A DNA stretch of 64,000 bases from Colwellia sp. MB3u-41 (GCF_014076845.1 NZ_JACGUT010000048.1:31861-95860); one strand, 5' to 3'; shown: positions 47,752 to 59,300, counted from the stretch's first letter. Notes: generated by a model from the letters alone, not told the origin. A program made the numbers and translations.

Positions 47752-49095
47752 ATGGATTTTTTAAATAGTCGCCCCACCATATTAATGGTTGTTAATCTTG
47801 TTGCTTTACTGGCTTGTATATCACTGTTAACTCGGGTTTATAATACGATTGGCATGTCATCGACTTTACTGTTGGTACTAGTGCTTGCAATTTCATTAAC
47901 CGTTTCATTAATGACATGTTTTAAACGCCAGGATCAGCAAATCATACAGGTGGTAAGAGCACTAGCTAATGGTGATAATACCTTAGGTTTTGGTGATCAC
48001 CATCCAATGCGCCAGCATTTTGAAGGAGTGAAAAGTCAGATGCAATCAGCACGCTTTGTTGCCGAACGGCAAAGCGAATTTTTACAAGCGTTACTTGTAC
48101 ATATTAATCTTGCTGTTATCGTTTGCGACTCCGAGGGCAGTATTATTGAGTCTAATCCAGCAGTTGCTAAATTATTAGGTAAAAGTGTAAATCATCTTGA
48201 TGAACTTAATCATATTGGTACGATTGTTTTTTCCACGCAGGAGAACTTACAAAGTACAGTTCAATGGAAACATGGAGAGCAGGAAGATACTTTAACCGTA
48301 CAAGTGAGTATCGCTGAAATTCATGGACAAAAGCGTAAGATTATAACTTTACAATCAATTCACGAGTTATTGTTAAATAAAGAGCAGCAGGCTTATAAAC
48401 GGTTAACTCACGTACTCACTCATGAAGTCGCCAATACTATAACCCCACTAGCTTCTATTGCACAAACTTGTTTGGGTCTAATACCAAAAAAACTGAGTTT
48501 TATCGATGAAGAAAATAAACAAGACTTTACCTTCGCGCTTAATACCTTAGCTTCTCGAACTTTATATTTGGGTGAGTTTATCGCTAGTTTTCGACAAATT
48601 AGTAACTTGCCTATGCCAAATTTACTTCCGACACAATTAGCCACTATTTTAGCGCGAATCGAAATGCTACATAGAAAACAACTTCATGAATATAATACCA
48701 ACCTAACTACACACATACAAAATCAGCAATTGGTCATGTTAGATAGCGCTCAAATTGAGCAAGTACTGATTAATCTTATTAAAAATGCAATAGAAGCGGT
48801 AAAATCATATAGTGATCAACAGATTAGTAAAGGAGGGAGTGATAACGTACAAAATCAAATATCATTAACTGTCGCACTAAACAAAAAGCAACAACTCTAT
48901 ATTGAAGTGGCTGACAATGGTGCTGGTATTGACGAACATGCGATTGAGATGGTTTTTGTCCCTTTTTATACGACCAAGCGGCAAGGGTCAGGTATCGGTT
49001 TGAGCCTTTCTAGACAGATTATGACCAATCATGGTGGAGATTTAGTTTATCTCCCTCGTGATAAAGGAGCTTGTTTCAGGTGCATATTTGGCTAG
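47752..49095 (+). CDS. Sensor histidine kinase
   Basis: A 447-residue kinase. Two N-terminal membrane helices (about 10-28 and 33-52) leave almost no periplasmic sensor; a PAS-like region (about 100-210) follows, then the phosphoacceptor H in LTHEVANTITPLASIA, the N-box NLIKNAIEAV, DNGAGID and the G-box SGIGLSLSR. The minimal loop suggests sensing inside the membrane, as in intramembrane-sensing kinases, though this is inference. It is partner of the preceding regulator. Confidence 0.93.
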   Translation: MDFLNSRPTILMVVNLVALLACISLLTRVYNTIGMSSTLLLVLVLAISLTVSLMTCFKRQDQQIIQVVRALANGDNTLGFGDHHPMRQHFEGVKSQMQSARFVAERQSEFLQALLVHINLAVIVCDSEGSIIESNPAVAKLLGKSVNHLDELNHIGTIVFSTQENLQSTVQWKHGEQEDTLTVQVSIAEIHGQKRKIITLQSIHELLLNKEQQAYKRLTHVLTHEVANTITPLASIAQTCLGLIPKKLSFIDEENKQDFTFALNTLASRTLYLGEFIASFRQISNLPMPNLLPTQLATILARIEMLHRKQLHEYNTNLTTHIQNQQLVMLDSAQIEQVLINLIKNAIEAVKSYSDQQISKGGSDNVQNQISLTVALNKKQQLYIEVADNGAGIDEHAIEMVFVPFYTTKRQGSGIGLSLSRQIMTNHGGDLVYLPRDKGACFRCIFG

Positions 49096-49737
49096 TTTAG
49101 GTAAGAGTATTTAATTGATGAGCCTTTATCAGACCAATTGATAAAATTTGTTTCAATTGTTTGTAACTATAACGAACAGGAAAACTATAAAATCTATCTC
49201 GGTTTATGCCCCAAACCGCCATAGAATCATAAAAATTTAATATCTAAAATCATGTTGATTTAATGTCCGCTTTGGTAATTTTTAATCAAATTATAATTTT
49301 TCACTTTATAGATTTCTGATGAAATTTAGAACAATTCTATTATCTAACACGGGGATGATTTGTATCGGTTAAAATGTCGATAGATAAGCCAAGGCTAAGG
49401 TCCGTTATCGTATCTTTGTTAACATTAAGCTAGTGATCATTAGAGACTTCTTCAACTTAGCCATAAGCCGACATTAAGCCTTTACAAATTCAGGAGCATA
49501 TTTAGGGCAAGATTTTCTGCTCACTTGTGGGGCGGGTTTAAGTTCATTACTACCTATGGCATTTTATTTCTAAACGGCAACTTGGACCTATTGCAGCCGT
49601 TAGTTTGCTCTATTTTCACCAAAGACTGAACTTAATAATGCCCCCAAAGATAGAATGATACAGCTTTATAAACCTCATCGAGGGATAGTTAAAGCAGGTG
49701 TTAGCAATAGATGAATTAGCTCAATATGCTTATCCTT
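49096..49737. other. Gene-free region with degenerate repeats
   Basis: 640 bp without a gene. It includes TAATGTCCGCTTTGGTAA (49261-49278), a related TAAGGTCCGTTATCGTATC at about 49396-49414, and a copy of the TTAGCCATAAGC element (49453-49483) also seen at 40530. Confidence 0.5.
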
Positions 49738-50634
49738 TCATTTTTCCAGTTTTGTTAATAAATAATTAATTTCATTTATGACAATTTCAGGCTCATATTT
49801 ATGAATGTAATGTTCGGGTGTTTTAGCAAAAGTGATTTTGGTATTGCTCGACAAGTTTTGTATTCCCGCCAAGTCAGATGAGTATGAATTTTTAATACGC
49901 TCCCATACTGCTGGATTCCAGCCATCAGGTACATTCTTTTCAGGCTCCCAAATAGCATCTCTGGCCCACAGTAATACGTAAGGCTTTTCACCAAATCCAT
50001 CACTATTTGCTATGAGCTTTGAGCTAGTTCTCATATTGATCTTCTCATTGTTTACTGGAGGGCCTTGCCAACGCGCTAACTCCTCCTCCATTTTCTTTTG
50101 TGTTTCCGCATCATAGTTATCATTCTCAGGATCCCACTTGTTTATGTGGCTTTTAAATTGACCGTATAACGATGGGTCTACAAGGAGAATAGCCGCAACC
50201 TTTTCAGGATAAAGATGATTAAATAATTTAATTGGATAAGCACCGTAAGAATGTCCCACCATCAAATAAGGTGATTGGATACCTACTTTTTTCAACAAAA
50301 GATTTTGATGCTCAACAATCGTTCCTAAATCGTAATGCCCAATGGATTTGTCACTTTGACCTAAATTAGCTCTGTCATAGATACATACTTGATTTTTTTT
50401 ATAGAGTGACTTTATTACAGCTTCCCATTCACCATTAGAGACAGAACCACCGAAACCACCATTAATGATAATTGAGGGAGAGCCCTTGCCAAAGCACTCG
50501 ATGTAAATATTTATTTTTCCAATATTAACAGACGTTGTAATATTTGGCTTAATTTGCTCTTTACTATATGTATATGTATATGCATTAAAAGCAATAACAA
50601 AAATACAAATTAAATATCCCATCTTTCTAATCAT
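49738..50634 (-). CDS. Secreted alpha/beta hydrolase
   Basis: A protein of about 298 residues with a signal peptide or anchor (GYLICIFVIAFNAYTYTYS). Catalytic elements are intact: oxyanion NGGFGGS, nucleophile elbow GHSYGAYP, and a C-terminal histidine in TPEHYIHKY. The start is placed at ATG 50634 because AGGAAA lies at a good distance; another ATG at 50649 adds five residues. No substrate can be named. It is 116 bp downstream of the CadC-like gene on the same strand, possibly one transcript. Confidence 0.85.
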   Translation of the reverse strand: MIRKMGYLICIFVIAFNAYTYTYSKEQIKPNITTSVNIGKINIYIECFGKGSPSIIINGGFGGSVSNGEWEAVIKSLYKKNQVCIYDRANLGQSDKSIGHYDLGTIVEHQNLLLKKVGIQSPYLMVGHSYGAYPIKLFNHLYPEKVAAILLVDPSLYGQFKSHINKWDPENDNYDAETQKKMEEELARWQGPPVNNEKINMRTSSKLIANSDGFGEKPYVLLWARDAIWEPEKNVPDGWNPAVWERIKNSYSSDLAGIQNLSSNTKITFAKTPEHYIHKYEPEIVINEINYLLTKLEK

Positions 50635-50765
50635 TACATTTTTCCTCATGAGTACTGGTAAGTTTCATCATTATTAATCGCTGAATTTGATGGCCTCTTT
50701 GTCTCATAAAAGTACTAATCAAAACTACAATAAGTTTCTATAATTTTCTAAAGTATTTGTTTTTA

Positions 50766-52265
50766 TTAATTAAAACCTTGCTCTTTTATTCTTTTGAAAT
50801 AATTAAGCTGCGACGATAATTCACGAGTAGTAGCAATGTTAATTGCTTGATCTATGGCTGCGGTAAATTTCTTTTGCTGGTTTTGTATCTTAGCAAGACT
50901 AGCCAAATTCGCCCAAGATTGAGACTCTCCCACAGGACAGTGCAATACTTGATGATATTGTTTTCCTTCATTATAAAATGCTTCGGCTAATTCATAATTT
51001 TCTTTGTTAACGGCAAGGTTTCCTTGTATATTTTTAATGTGGGCCATTAATAGCCAATCATTATTCTCTTTGGCTGTTATCAGTGCTTTTACCGCAACAT
51101 CTGCTGATTTGTAATCGTTATAAGTCACATAATGATAGAGAGCTTTTGAATAAAGTAAGCGAGTTATTTCATCTTTATCTTTTAGTTTTTGAGCTATCGG
51201 TAACGCAATATCTATACGCTCAGCAGCTTGTTTGAATAACTTCAAACGAAACAAATTTCCTACTAATATGCGTTGAGCTGTTAAGTTTTCAGGATTGTTA
51301 AGCACAATAGTCTCTAATATTGGATTGGCCAATTGGAAATTCCCTTCAAGATGTTTGTCGATAGCGCTGCTAAGCAGTGCATTGTTGAAGTCTGCTTGGT
51401 AGGCGATTTCCAATGGCAAAATTTCATCACCTAGTTGCTTAGCAATCAAAAGACTGAACTCATCAATTAATAACTGCAAGTTTTTGTTTAAAAGCACGCC
51501 TTTTTTTAACCGCTTTCTATAATTAAAAACATAACTCAGCTGATAATCATGCGGCACTCCGGAAAGTTTAGAAAAGACAATCAACTCAGCGCCTGATACC
51601 CTAAAAATTTGTTGAATGTCCTTTGATAAAAGTTCCTTAGATGATGCATTAGCTCGTTTTAGTACTTCCAGTACATAATCAGCTTGTAATACAAGGTGGT
51701 CGTTAGAATTAGGAAGTCGTTTAATAATCTGGTCCATCATTCCGAGTCTGATCCAAGAATGATCGTTACCGTCTATTTGGTTTTGCGTAGGTAAAATAAC
51801 GATAGAACCACTGATGTTTTGCTGCGCAAGTTGTACGTCATTTGAAGCATCAGGTTGATGTCTATTAAGCATAATTGAGGCGAATAATAAGGCTAGCATG
51901 CAAAGTGCTAATAATGTCGTTTTTTTATTTCTGGCAAATGGTTTTTTAGTCTCTTTAATCTGCACATCAGGCAACCAAACATAGCCCTTCTGGGGAATAG
52001 TTTTAATTACTTCGTTGTTAGGAAATAACTGCCTAATCTCATTTATAGACTGAAAAATCACTTGTTCGCCAACAACAGCACCCGACCACACAGATTCAAG
52101 CAAGGTTTGCTTATTAATAGGCTTTCCTGAGTTTTCCAAAAGAAAAATCAATAGCTGACAGGTTTTGGGACGAATATTAAGGTTTACGTTATCGGAATTT
52201 TTAACCGTTAACCCTTGAATATCTATTTCGTGTTTAAGTGTTTGGTAAATCAAATGGGCTCTCAT
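50766..52265 (-). CDS. CadC/ToxR-like membrane regulator with TPR domain
   Basis: A 499-residue one-component regulator. An N-terminal winged-helix DNA-binding domain (residues about 20-105; LNIRPKTCQLLIFLLENSG and GYVWLP) is followed by a single membrane helix (about 117-135, TTLLALCMLALLFASIML) and a periplasmic part with TPR-like helical repeats (about 290-490). Such proteins bind DNA from the membrane and sense a periplasmic signal. It is upstream of the secreted hydrolase, a likely target. No clear ribosome site precedes ATG 52265. Confidence 0.88.
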   Translation of the reverse strand: MRAHLIYQTLKHEIDIQGLTVKNSDNVNLNIRPKTCQLLIFLLENSGKPINKQTLLESVWSGAVVGEQVIFQSINEIRQLFPNNEVIKTIPQKGYVWLPDVQIKETKKPFARNKKTTLLALCMLALLFASIMLNRHQPDASNDVQLAQQNISGSIVILPTQNQIDGNDHSWIRLGMMDQIIKRLPNSNDHLVLQADYVLEVLKRANASSKELLSKDIQQIFRVSGAELIVFSKLSGVPHDYQLSYVFNYRKRLKKGVLLNKNLQLLIDEFSLLIAKQLGDEILPLEIAYQADFNNALLSSAIDKHLEGNFQLANPILETIVLNNPENLTAQRILVGNLFRLKLFKQAAERIDIALPIAQKLKDKDEITRLLYSKALYHYVTYNDYKSADVAVKALITAKENNDWLLMAHIKNIQGNLAVNKENYELAEAFYNEGKQYHQVLHCPVGESQSWANLASLAKIQNQQKKFTAAIDQAINIATTRELSSQLNYFKRIKEQGFN

Positions 52266-52672
52266 TTAAAATTAAGCTCATACTGGATTAAGTATGTTTG
52301 GTGAGTATTTAATTATATTACATCTAGTTAATTTAAATAAAGCTAACAGAAACGTTAATGTAAGCATAGTAATAAGAAGGTACTTATAACTTAATGAGGG
52401 TAAGTTTTGGGTACTTCGAAAATAGTTTGATCGAACGTTCCCAGCCTAGCTCGAAAAACAAAAAGATGCATATCGATTAATGTCTGCAATGTCGCTTACC
52501 TGTCCTTAATGTTTAGTGCCTCTATAATCGCTTTGGTGGCATTTTTGCCAGTCAGGTTATTCGATTAATTGGTAATATTTATAGCCAAACAATACATATT
52601 TATATCTGTGAGGAACGTCCGCTAACGTATCTAAGTGATCTCTAGGTAGTTTGATTTTTGGTTATAAATAAC

Positions 52673-52714
52673 GTCAGCTTTGATTCCTTCAAAAAAAGTG
52701 CAAAAAAAGCTGAC
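52673..52714. repeat. 9-bp inverted repeat
   Basis: GTCAGCTTT and AAAGCTGAC with a 24-base spacer, perfect; unknown role, not clearly a terminator on either strand. Confidence 0.55.
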
Positions 52715-53043
52715 ACTTTTAAATAATCACCTATATTTAGCTCACAGAAAAATCCTAAAATAAAAATCAGTCTAATGTCCGGTTTCGTATCAAAGTGAAC
52801 ATAAAACAGGGATATTTTGACCAGTGAATTAGGTCAGGTTTGTGGCTACTGCCCTTAGAGTTATATTTTAGAAGTTAGCTATTTCAACGTTTAATTAAAT
52901 CTTTTGAAAGGTATTTTCGGCGCGCAAACGTAATAATTCCAGTTTCCAATTTTATTTAACGGTTTGCATCTTTATCTTACTTCTACAGTTATTCATGTAT
53001 TCCCTTTCAAGTGTGAGATTATTTAGCTTTATATACTTTAACT

Positions 53044-53075
53044 AAAAAAGCCCCAACATAAAAATGCTGAAGCTT
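53044..53075 (-). terminator. Terminator of recQ
   Basis: AAGCCCCAACAT (53048-53059) pairs with ATGCTGAAGCTT (53064-53075) over 12 positions including G-U pairs; the A run at 53044-53049 gives a U run on the minus strand. Confidence 0.7.
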
Positions 53076-53148
53076 TATTTAATATTAGTACTTCTATCTT
53101 TATTCGTTAGTTTACAACTTTATTCAGAACCCACAATAAGCGTTTTAG

Positions 53149-54945
53149 CTAGTGTAGTAGTGCGATAATTTTTTCACCATAAAGCTCAGATTTTGTTTTA
53201 CCTATACCATTAACGTTTAATAGTTGCGCTGAGTTTTTGGGATTAACTCTGGCTATATCCATTAAGGTAGCGTCATGAAAAATAACGAATGATGGTACAT
53301 TTCTCTCTTTTGCCCATAATGCTCTTTGTTGCTTGAGCTTTTCAAATACGGTTTCTTCTTGTGCTGATAAATGGCTGGCATTAGGTTGTTTTGATTTTCG
53401 CGCAAGCTTTGCCTTACCGTATTCTTTTACTTTGAGTTGTATGGTCAGTTCGCCTTTTAATAAAGGTCGAGATTTTTCAGTAAGTTTTAAAGCGCCATAT
53501 TCCATTTCTACGGCTAAATATCCCATTGAAATGAGTTGCCTAAACACCGTTTGCCATTCCTCTGCTTTGTGCTCTTTACCAATACCATAGGTAGAAAGTT
53601 GTTGGTGATTAACCTGGATAACTTTAGGGGTTTGCTTACCTAGCAAGACATCAATTTGATGGCCTACGCCAAATCTTTGGCCCGTTCGATAAACGGTTGA
53701 AAGTGCTTTTCTAGCGGCAGCAGTGCCATCCCATGTTATGGGTGGATTCAAACAGTTATCACAATTTCCACAAGGCTCAGCTAACGTTTCACCAAAATAA
53801 TTGAGTAATACTTGCCGGCGGCAAGAGCACACTTCGCAATAACCAAGCAGGGCATCAATTTTACGTTGAGTTATAAACTTGAACTGTTCATTACCACTAC
53901 TTTGACTTGTCATTTGTTTTAGCTTAATAACATCTTGCATGCCATACGCTAACCAAGTATTGGCGGGCATACCATCACGGCCTGCTCGGCCAGTTTCTTG
54001 GTAGTAGGCCTCGATACTTTTAGGCAAATTTAAATGGGCAACAAACCTAACATCGGGTTTATCAATACCCATGCCAAAGGCAATGGTGGCAACGATTATT
54101 ATGCCGTCTTCTCTGAGAAAACGTTGTTGATTGCTATCTTTAATATTATTGGCTAAACCTGCATGATAAGGCAAAGCAACTTTTCCTTGTTCACTCAGCC
54201 ATTGAGCTGTGGCCTCAACAGATTTTCTTGAAAGACAATAAACGATACCGGCATCATTGTTATGTTCGGTATTGATAAATTTAAGGAGTTGTTCTTTGTT
54301 ATTTTTTTGTTCACTGATCCGATACTGAATATTGGGTCTGTCAAAACTATGAACAAAGATTTTAGCGGCCGTTAAATTTAATACTTGAACAATTTCATCT
54401 CGCGTTTTCATATCCGCTGTCGCTGTTAAGGCAATTTTAGGCGTATGTGGATATCGCTGGCTGATAATGGACAGCTGTTGGTATTCAGGTCTGAAGTCGT
54501 GACCCCATTGTGAAACACAATGTGCCTCATCAAAGGCAAAGAGTGCAATGGTTATATTATCAATAAGCTTTAGAAAATAATCACTCAATAGTCGCTCTGG
54601 CGCAACGTACAATAAGTCGACATTGCCTGATCTTATTAGCTGCTCGACACGACTTTGTTCTTCATGGTCTTGGGATGAATTTAAAAACTCTGCTTTTACG
54701 CCTTGTAGTTTTAGCGCATCAACTTGATCTTTCATTAACGCTATTAGTGGCGACACCACTATGCCTACGCCATCACGAACTATCGCTGGTATTTGATAGC
54801 ATAATGACTTTCCACCACCGGTTGGCATAAGCGTAAAAACATCTGCGCCACTGATTAATTCACTAATTATTTTCGCTTGCTGATGTCGAAAGTCAGCGTA
54901 ACCAAAGGTACTTTGTAAAACTGATTTTGCCGTATTGATATCCAT
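53149..54945 (-). CDS. recQ: ATP-dependent DNA helicase RecQ
   Basis: A 598-residue 3'-5' helicase for recombination repair. Motif 0 and I ([21 protein letters not shown]), DEAH box ([18 protein letters not shown]), motif [15 protein letters not shown], zinc cysteines ([16 protein letters not shown]), the RQC winged helix and a C-terminal HRDC domain. The start is ATG 54945, where AAGGAAA lies just upstream; the frame extends to 54993 without support. It is monocistronic and ends in a hairpin. Confidence 0.96.
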   Translation of the reverse strand: MDINTAKSVLQSTFGYADFRHQQAKIISELISGADVFTLMPTGGGKSLCYQIPAIVRDGVGIVVSPLIALMKDQVDALKLQGVKAEFLNSSQDHEEQSRVEQLIRSGNVDLLYVAPERLLSDYFLKLIDNITIALFAFDEAHCVSQWGHDFRPEYQQLSIISQRYPHTPKIALTATADMKTRDEIVQVLNLTAAKIFVHSFDRPNIQYRISEQKNNKEQLLKFINTEHNNDAGIVYCLSRKSVEATAQWLSEQGKVALPYHAGLANNIKDSNQQRFLREDGIIIVATIAFGMGIDKPDVRFVAHLNLPKSIEAYYQETGRAGRDGMPANTWLAYGMQDVIKLKQMTSQSSGNEQFKFITQRKIDALLGYCEVCSCRRQVLLNYFGETLAEPCGNCDNCLNPPITWDGTAAARKALSTVYRTGQRFGVGHQIDVLLGKQTPKVIQVNHQQLSTYGIGKEHKAEEWQTVFRQLISMGYLAVEMEYGALKLTEKSRPLLKGELTIQLKVKEYGKAKLARKSKQPNASHLSAQEETVFEKLKQQRALWAKERNVPSFVIFHDATLMDIARVNPKNSAQLLNVNGIGKTKSELYGEKIIALLH

Positions 54946-55250
54946 ATTGATTTCCTTTTTAACGCTAGACAAGTCAGTGAAATTAAATAGCATAGATTAA
55001 GTGAAGTTAAGTGGTGAGCATTAAATAGCGGGTTAAAAGTTAAGTATCGCTGATGTTATCGCGTAACCTTGAGTATAGCAGCCAATGATTATTTACTTTT
55101 AACGAGCAAACCTATGATAAAGGTATCATCAACGCGGTTACAAATGAAGACGAGGAAAATGAGTCTACTATAAATTACGCTTGGCTATTATGGTCAACAG
55201 TTAGCTATTGGCTAAATACATTGCTAATACTCGTACTTCTATTGATGTTT

Positions 55251-56174
55251 TTAAGCACTGTGACGAGAGTCACGATATTGCTTAGGTGACATTCCGAGCG
55301 ACTTTTTAAATAGGCGTGAAAAATAGTAAGGGTCGCTATATCCCAAGCTCTCACTAATATCTTTAATAGTCTGTGAGCTATTATCAAGCTCAGAGCAGGC
55401 GCGTTGAATTTTCATATTAATAAAGTGCTGTATTGGTGATGTGTCGGTGAGTTCTTTAAACTTCTTTGAAAAATGAAATTTAGACAGCTGACTGTAATGC
55501 GCTAATGTATCCAAACTCAATTCTTGATGAAGATTATTGCGCATTAAACGTTCGACCGCATCAATATCAAAAGTAGAACTGTTATTAAAGTCAGTTAAAC
55601 GCAACTGTAATGCCAAAAAGCTTAAGGTTTGCTGTAAAATATGTACCGCGTGAATAACATTAGTAGCGGTATAGCCGCGGCGACCTAGCGCTAATAAATT
55701 GTCAAAATCTCGGATCACTTCATCTACATTCCCAACGTGTGCGAGACCATCATCCATTTTCATTAATAAACGTTCGGCAAAATTATTGGCGAGATCGCCT
55801 TTAAAATTTAACCAATAGACTTTTCCTGATTTGTTTTTAATTTCACTGTTATTTTCTGTGTGGACGGCGGTAAATTTAAAACTCGCATTGGCTGGTATAA
55901 TAACAAGATCGCCCGATTTAACTTCTCTGACTTTGTTTTTATAGTCTAGAGTTGCGCTAGTCGATTGACAATAAAGTAAGCTGTGATGGTCACTGTTTTT
56001 TTTATTTATTTGATAATTAATATCTGAATGCTTCCCAAGCGATAACGGATAAAGACTGGAGGTTAGCGGATGAACTTGCAGTTTTTTCAATAAAAAAACG
56101 GGAATAAGTAAACGAATATCATCAATGATAGTTGCTGTTTTTATCGGCTTTGCTGACTTTGATTGTTGAAGCAT
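55251..56174 (-). CDS. AraC-family transcriptional regulator
   Basis: A 307-residue regulator with an N-terminal cupin-like effector domain (about 35-140; SGDLVIIPANASFKF) and two C-terminal helix-turn-helix motifs (about 210-300; LSLDTLAHYSQLSKFHFSKKF and IKDISESLGYSDPYYFSRLF, each partly cited). It is divergent from icmF. The intergenic region has two adjacent 15-bp direct repeats, a likely binding site, suggesting control of the icmF group. Confidence 0.92.
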   Translation of the reverse strand: MLQQSKSAKPIKTATIIDDIRLLIPVFLLKKLQVHPLTSSLYPLSLGKHSDINYQINKKNSDHHSLLYCQSTSATLDYKNKVREVKSGDLVIIPANASFKFTAVHTENNSEIKNKSGKVYWLNFKGDLANNFAERLLMKMDDGLAHVGNVDEVIRDFDNLLALGRRGYTATNVIHAVHILQQTLSFLALQLRLTDFNNSSTFDIDAVERLMRNNLHQELSLDTLAHYSQLSKFHFSKKFKELTDTSPIQHFINMKIQRACSELDNSSQTIKDISESLGYSDPYYFSRLFKKSLGMSPKQYRDSRHSA

Positions 56175-56307
56175 AATGAATAAGCTACGCGTTTTTATTT
56201 TATAACAAGATAGTCCATCAAATTAACAATAAAATCAATGTTAATACCATTTCCTTTATGATTTAATATTATTAATAAAAAATATAAATAGCCATTCAGC
56301 ACTAAAA

Positions 56308-56337
56308 ATTACACCTACAAATATTACACCTCTAAAT
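56308..56337. promoter_or_regulatory. Tandem 15-bp direct repeat, candidate AraC operator
   Basis: ATTACACCTACAAAT (56308-56322) is followed directly by ATTACACCTCTAAAT (56323-56337); 13 of 15 positions agree. It ends 30 bp before the icmF ATG, close enough to affect its transcription. AraC-family proteins usually bind direct repeats. Confidence 0.55.
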
Positions 56338-56367
56338 GGTGAGTAAGTTAATAAAAGAGAATTTAAA

Positions 56368-59300
56368 ATGACAACTGAAAGATACCAACTCAAGAATAAA
56401 ATTAGAATTGTCACTGCCGCATCACTTTTTGATGGACACGACGCTGCTATTAATATCATGCGCCGAATTTTACAATCAAGTGGTGCAGAAGTTATTCATT
56501 TAGGTCATGACCGCAGTGTAGAAGAAGTGGTTAATACTGCAATTCAAGAAGATGCTAACGCTATAGCAATGACCTCTTATCAAGGGGGACATAATGAATA
56601 TTTTAAATACATGTACGACTTACTTAAAGAACGAGGTTGTGAACATATTCGTATAGTAGGTGGTGGCGGTGGCGTTATATTGCCAGATGAAATTAAAATG
56701 CTGCAAGACTACGGTATTACCCGCATTTATTCTCCTGATGATGGCCGCGCACTGGGTTTATTAGGTATGATTGATGACATGCTAGAGCGCTGTGATTTCA
56801 AAACGGGCGTTAATGTTAAAAAAGATGATGTTGCTAATTTAAAGAAAAATGACAAACAAGCCATTGCGCGTTTAATTTCAGCGGCTGAAAATGCGCCAAA
56901 AGAAAATAAAGCCGCTTTAGAAAAAATTCGTAAAATTGCCTCAGCAAGTAAAACACCGGTATTAGGTATTACTGGTACCGGTGGTGCGGGTAAATCTTCG
57001 CTGGTTGATGAATTAATTCGTCGCTTTTTAATGGCAACAGCAGACAGCAAAATTGCCATTGTTTCGGTTGACCCGTCTAAGCGTAAAACGGGTGGTGCAT
57101 TACTCGGTGACCGAATTCGTATGAACGCCGTCAATAACGATCGTGTTTATATGCGTTCGTTAGCTACGCGTCAGTCAAACTTGGCTTTGTCTGTTTATGT
57201 TAATGACACTTTAGAAATTTTAAAAGCGACCGATTTTGATTTAATTATTCTAGAAACCTCGGGTATTGGTCAGTCAGATACCGAAATTGAAGAACATTCA
57301 GATGTTTCTTTGTATGTAATGACGCCAGAGTACGGTGCGGCAACACAATTAGAAAAAATCGATATGCTCGATTTTGCTGATATTATTGCGCTCAATAAGT
57401 TTGATAAACGGGGCGCTTTAGATGCACTTCGTGATGTGAAAAAACAATATAAACGTAACCGTGGTATGTTTGAAGCCGGTGATGATGAAGTACCAGTATA
57501 TGGCACGATAGCTTCACAATTTAACGACCGTGGTATGACTGAATTATATAATGCGGTGATCACAGCATTAAACACTAAAGCGGGCTTAATTGTTGGCGAC
57601 ATTCTCTCTACCGAAGGTACATTAGCCAATAAAAGTAGCGTGATCCCAGGTAACCGTATCCGTTATTTATCTGAAATATCAGAAAGTAATCGCGGTTATG
57701 ATGCTTGGGTTGAAAAACAAACAACGGTTGCACAAAAACTTTACGGTATTCATCAAGCTATTGAAACAGCGAAAGAAACAGATACAGAGGTTTCTGCTGA
57801 TTTAGTGACACAACTCGAAGCGTTATATTCACATGTTGAGTTAGATTTAGATCCTAAAAACAAAGTATTGCTTGAGCAATGGGCGTCTAAAGTTCAGCGT
57901 TATAAAGACCCTGAATTTAAATTTAAAGTGCGTGATAAAGAGCTATCCATAGAAACTCATTCTAAATCATTATCAGGTTCAGATATTCCAAAAATTAGTA
58001 TGCCTAAATATCAAGGTTGGGGCGATATTTTAAAGTGGAATTTACAAGAGAACGTACCGGGTGAATTTCCGTACACTGCTGGTTTATTCCCATTCAAACG
58101 TGAAGGTGAAGACCCTACACGTATGTTCGCAGGTGAAGGTGGCCCGGAACGAACTAACCGTCGTTTTCATTATGTTTCAAAAGGTATGCCGGCGAAACGT
58201 TTATCAACAGCATTCGATTCAGTAACTTTATACGGTAACGATCCGGCTATTCGTCCTGATATTTATGGGAAAATAGGTAATGCTGGTGTCTCTATTTGTT
58301 GTCTAGATGATGCAAAAAAATTGTATTCTGGTTTTGATTTAGCTCATACAATGACCTCAGTTTCAATGACCATTAATGGTCCTGCACCGATGTTATTAGG
58401 TTTTTTCTTGAATACCGCTATCGACCAACAATGTGAGCGTTTTATTACTGAAAATGGTTTAGAAAAAGAAGTTGCGGCAACAATCGCTAAAATTTATAAA
58501 GACAAAGGCTGTGAACGCCCAAGTTACCAAGGTGAATTGCCTGAAGGCAACGACGGTTTAGGCTTGATGCTAATTGGTGTAACAGGCGATCAAGTTTTAC
58601 CTCCTGAAGTCTATCAAGCGATAAAGGCTAAAACGTTAACGCTAGTTCGCGGTACAGTTCAAGCCGATATATTAAAAGAAGATCAAGCGCAGAATACGTG
58701 TATATTCTCTACTGAATTTGCGCTGCGTTTAATGGGCGATGTACAAGAATACTTTATTGAAAAAGGTGTGCGTAATTTCTATTCAGTGTCTATTTCTGGT
58801 TACCATATCGCCGAAGCTGGCGCGAACCCAATTACTCAGTTGGCGTTAACCCTAGCGAACGGTTTTACTTTTGTAGAATATTATTTGAGTCGTGGTATGG
58901 ACATTAATGAATTTGGTCCTAACTTATCGTTTTTCTTCTCAAACGGTATCGACCCAGAATATGCGGTAATTGGCCGAGTGGCTCGTCGTATTTGGTCGAA
59001 AGCGATGAAAAACAAATATGGCGCGAATGCCCGTGCACAAATGTTGAAATACCATATCCAAACATCAGGTCGTTCATTGCATGCTCAAGAAATTGATTTC
59101 AATGATATCCGTACTACGTTACAAGCGCTTTACGCGATAAACGATAACTGTAACTCTTTGCATACCAACGCTTATGATGAAGCGATTACTACGCCAACCG
59201 AAGACAGTGTTCGACGCGCGATGGCGATTCAATTAATTATCAACCGTGAATTAGGCCTCTCGAAAAATGAAAACCCTATTCAAGGGGCCTTTATTATTGA

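Larger units (their letters stand above)
52266..53148. other. Gene-free region with degenerate repeats and a hairpin
   Basis: About 880 bp between the CadC-like gene and recQ. It has GAACGTCCGCTAACGTATC (about 52613-52631) and TAATGTCCGGTTTCGTAT (52773-52790), both resembling elements at 49261 and 49396, plus an inverted repeat GTCAGCTTT (52673-52681) / AAAGCTGAC (52706-52714). The recQ terminator is at 53044. No gene was found. Confidence 0.5.

Noticed and set aside
52673..52714. Terminator or attC-like site
   Set aside because: The stem is perfect, but there is no U run after it on either strand and no integron core sites.
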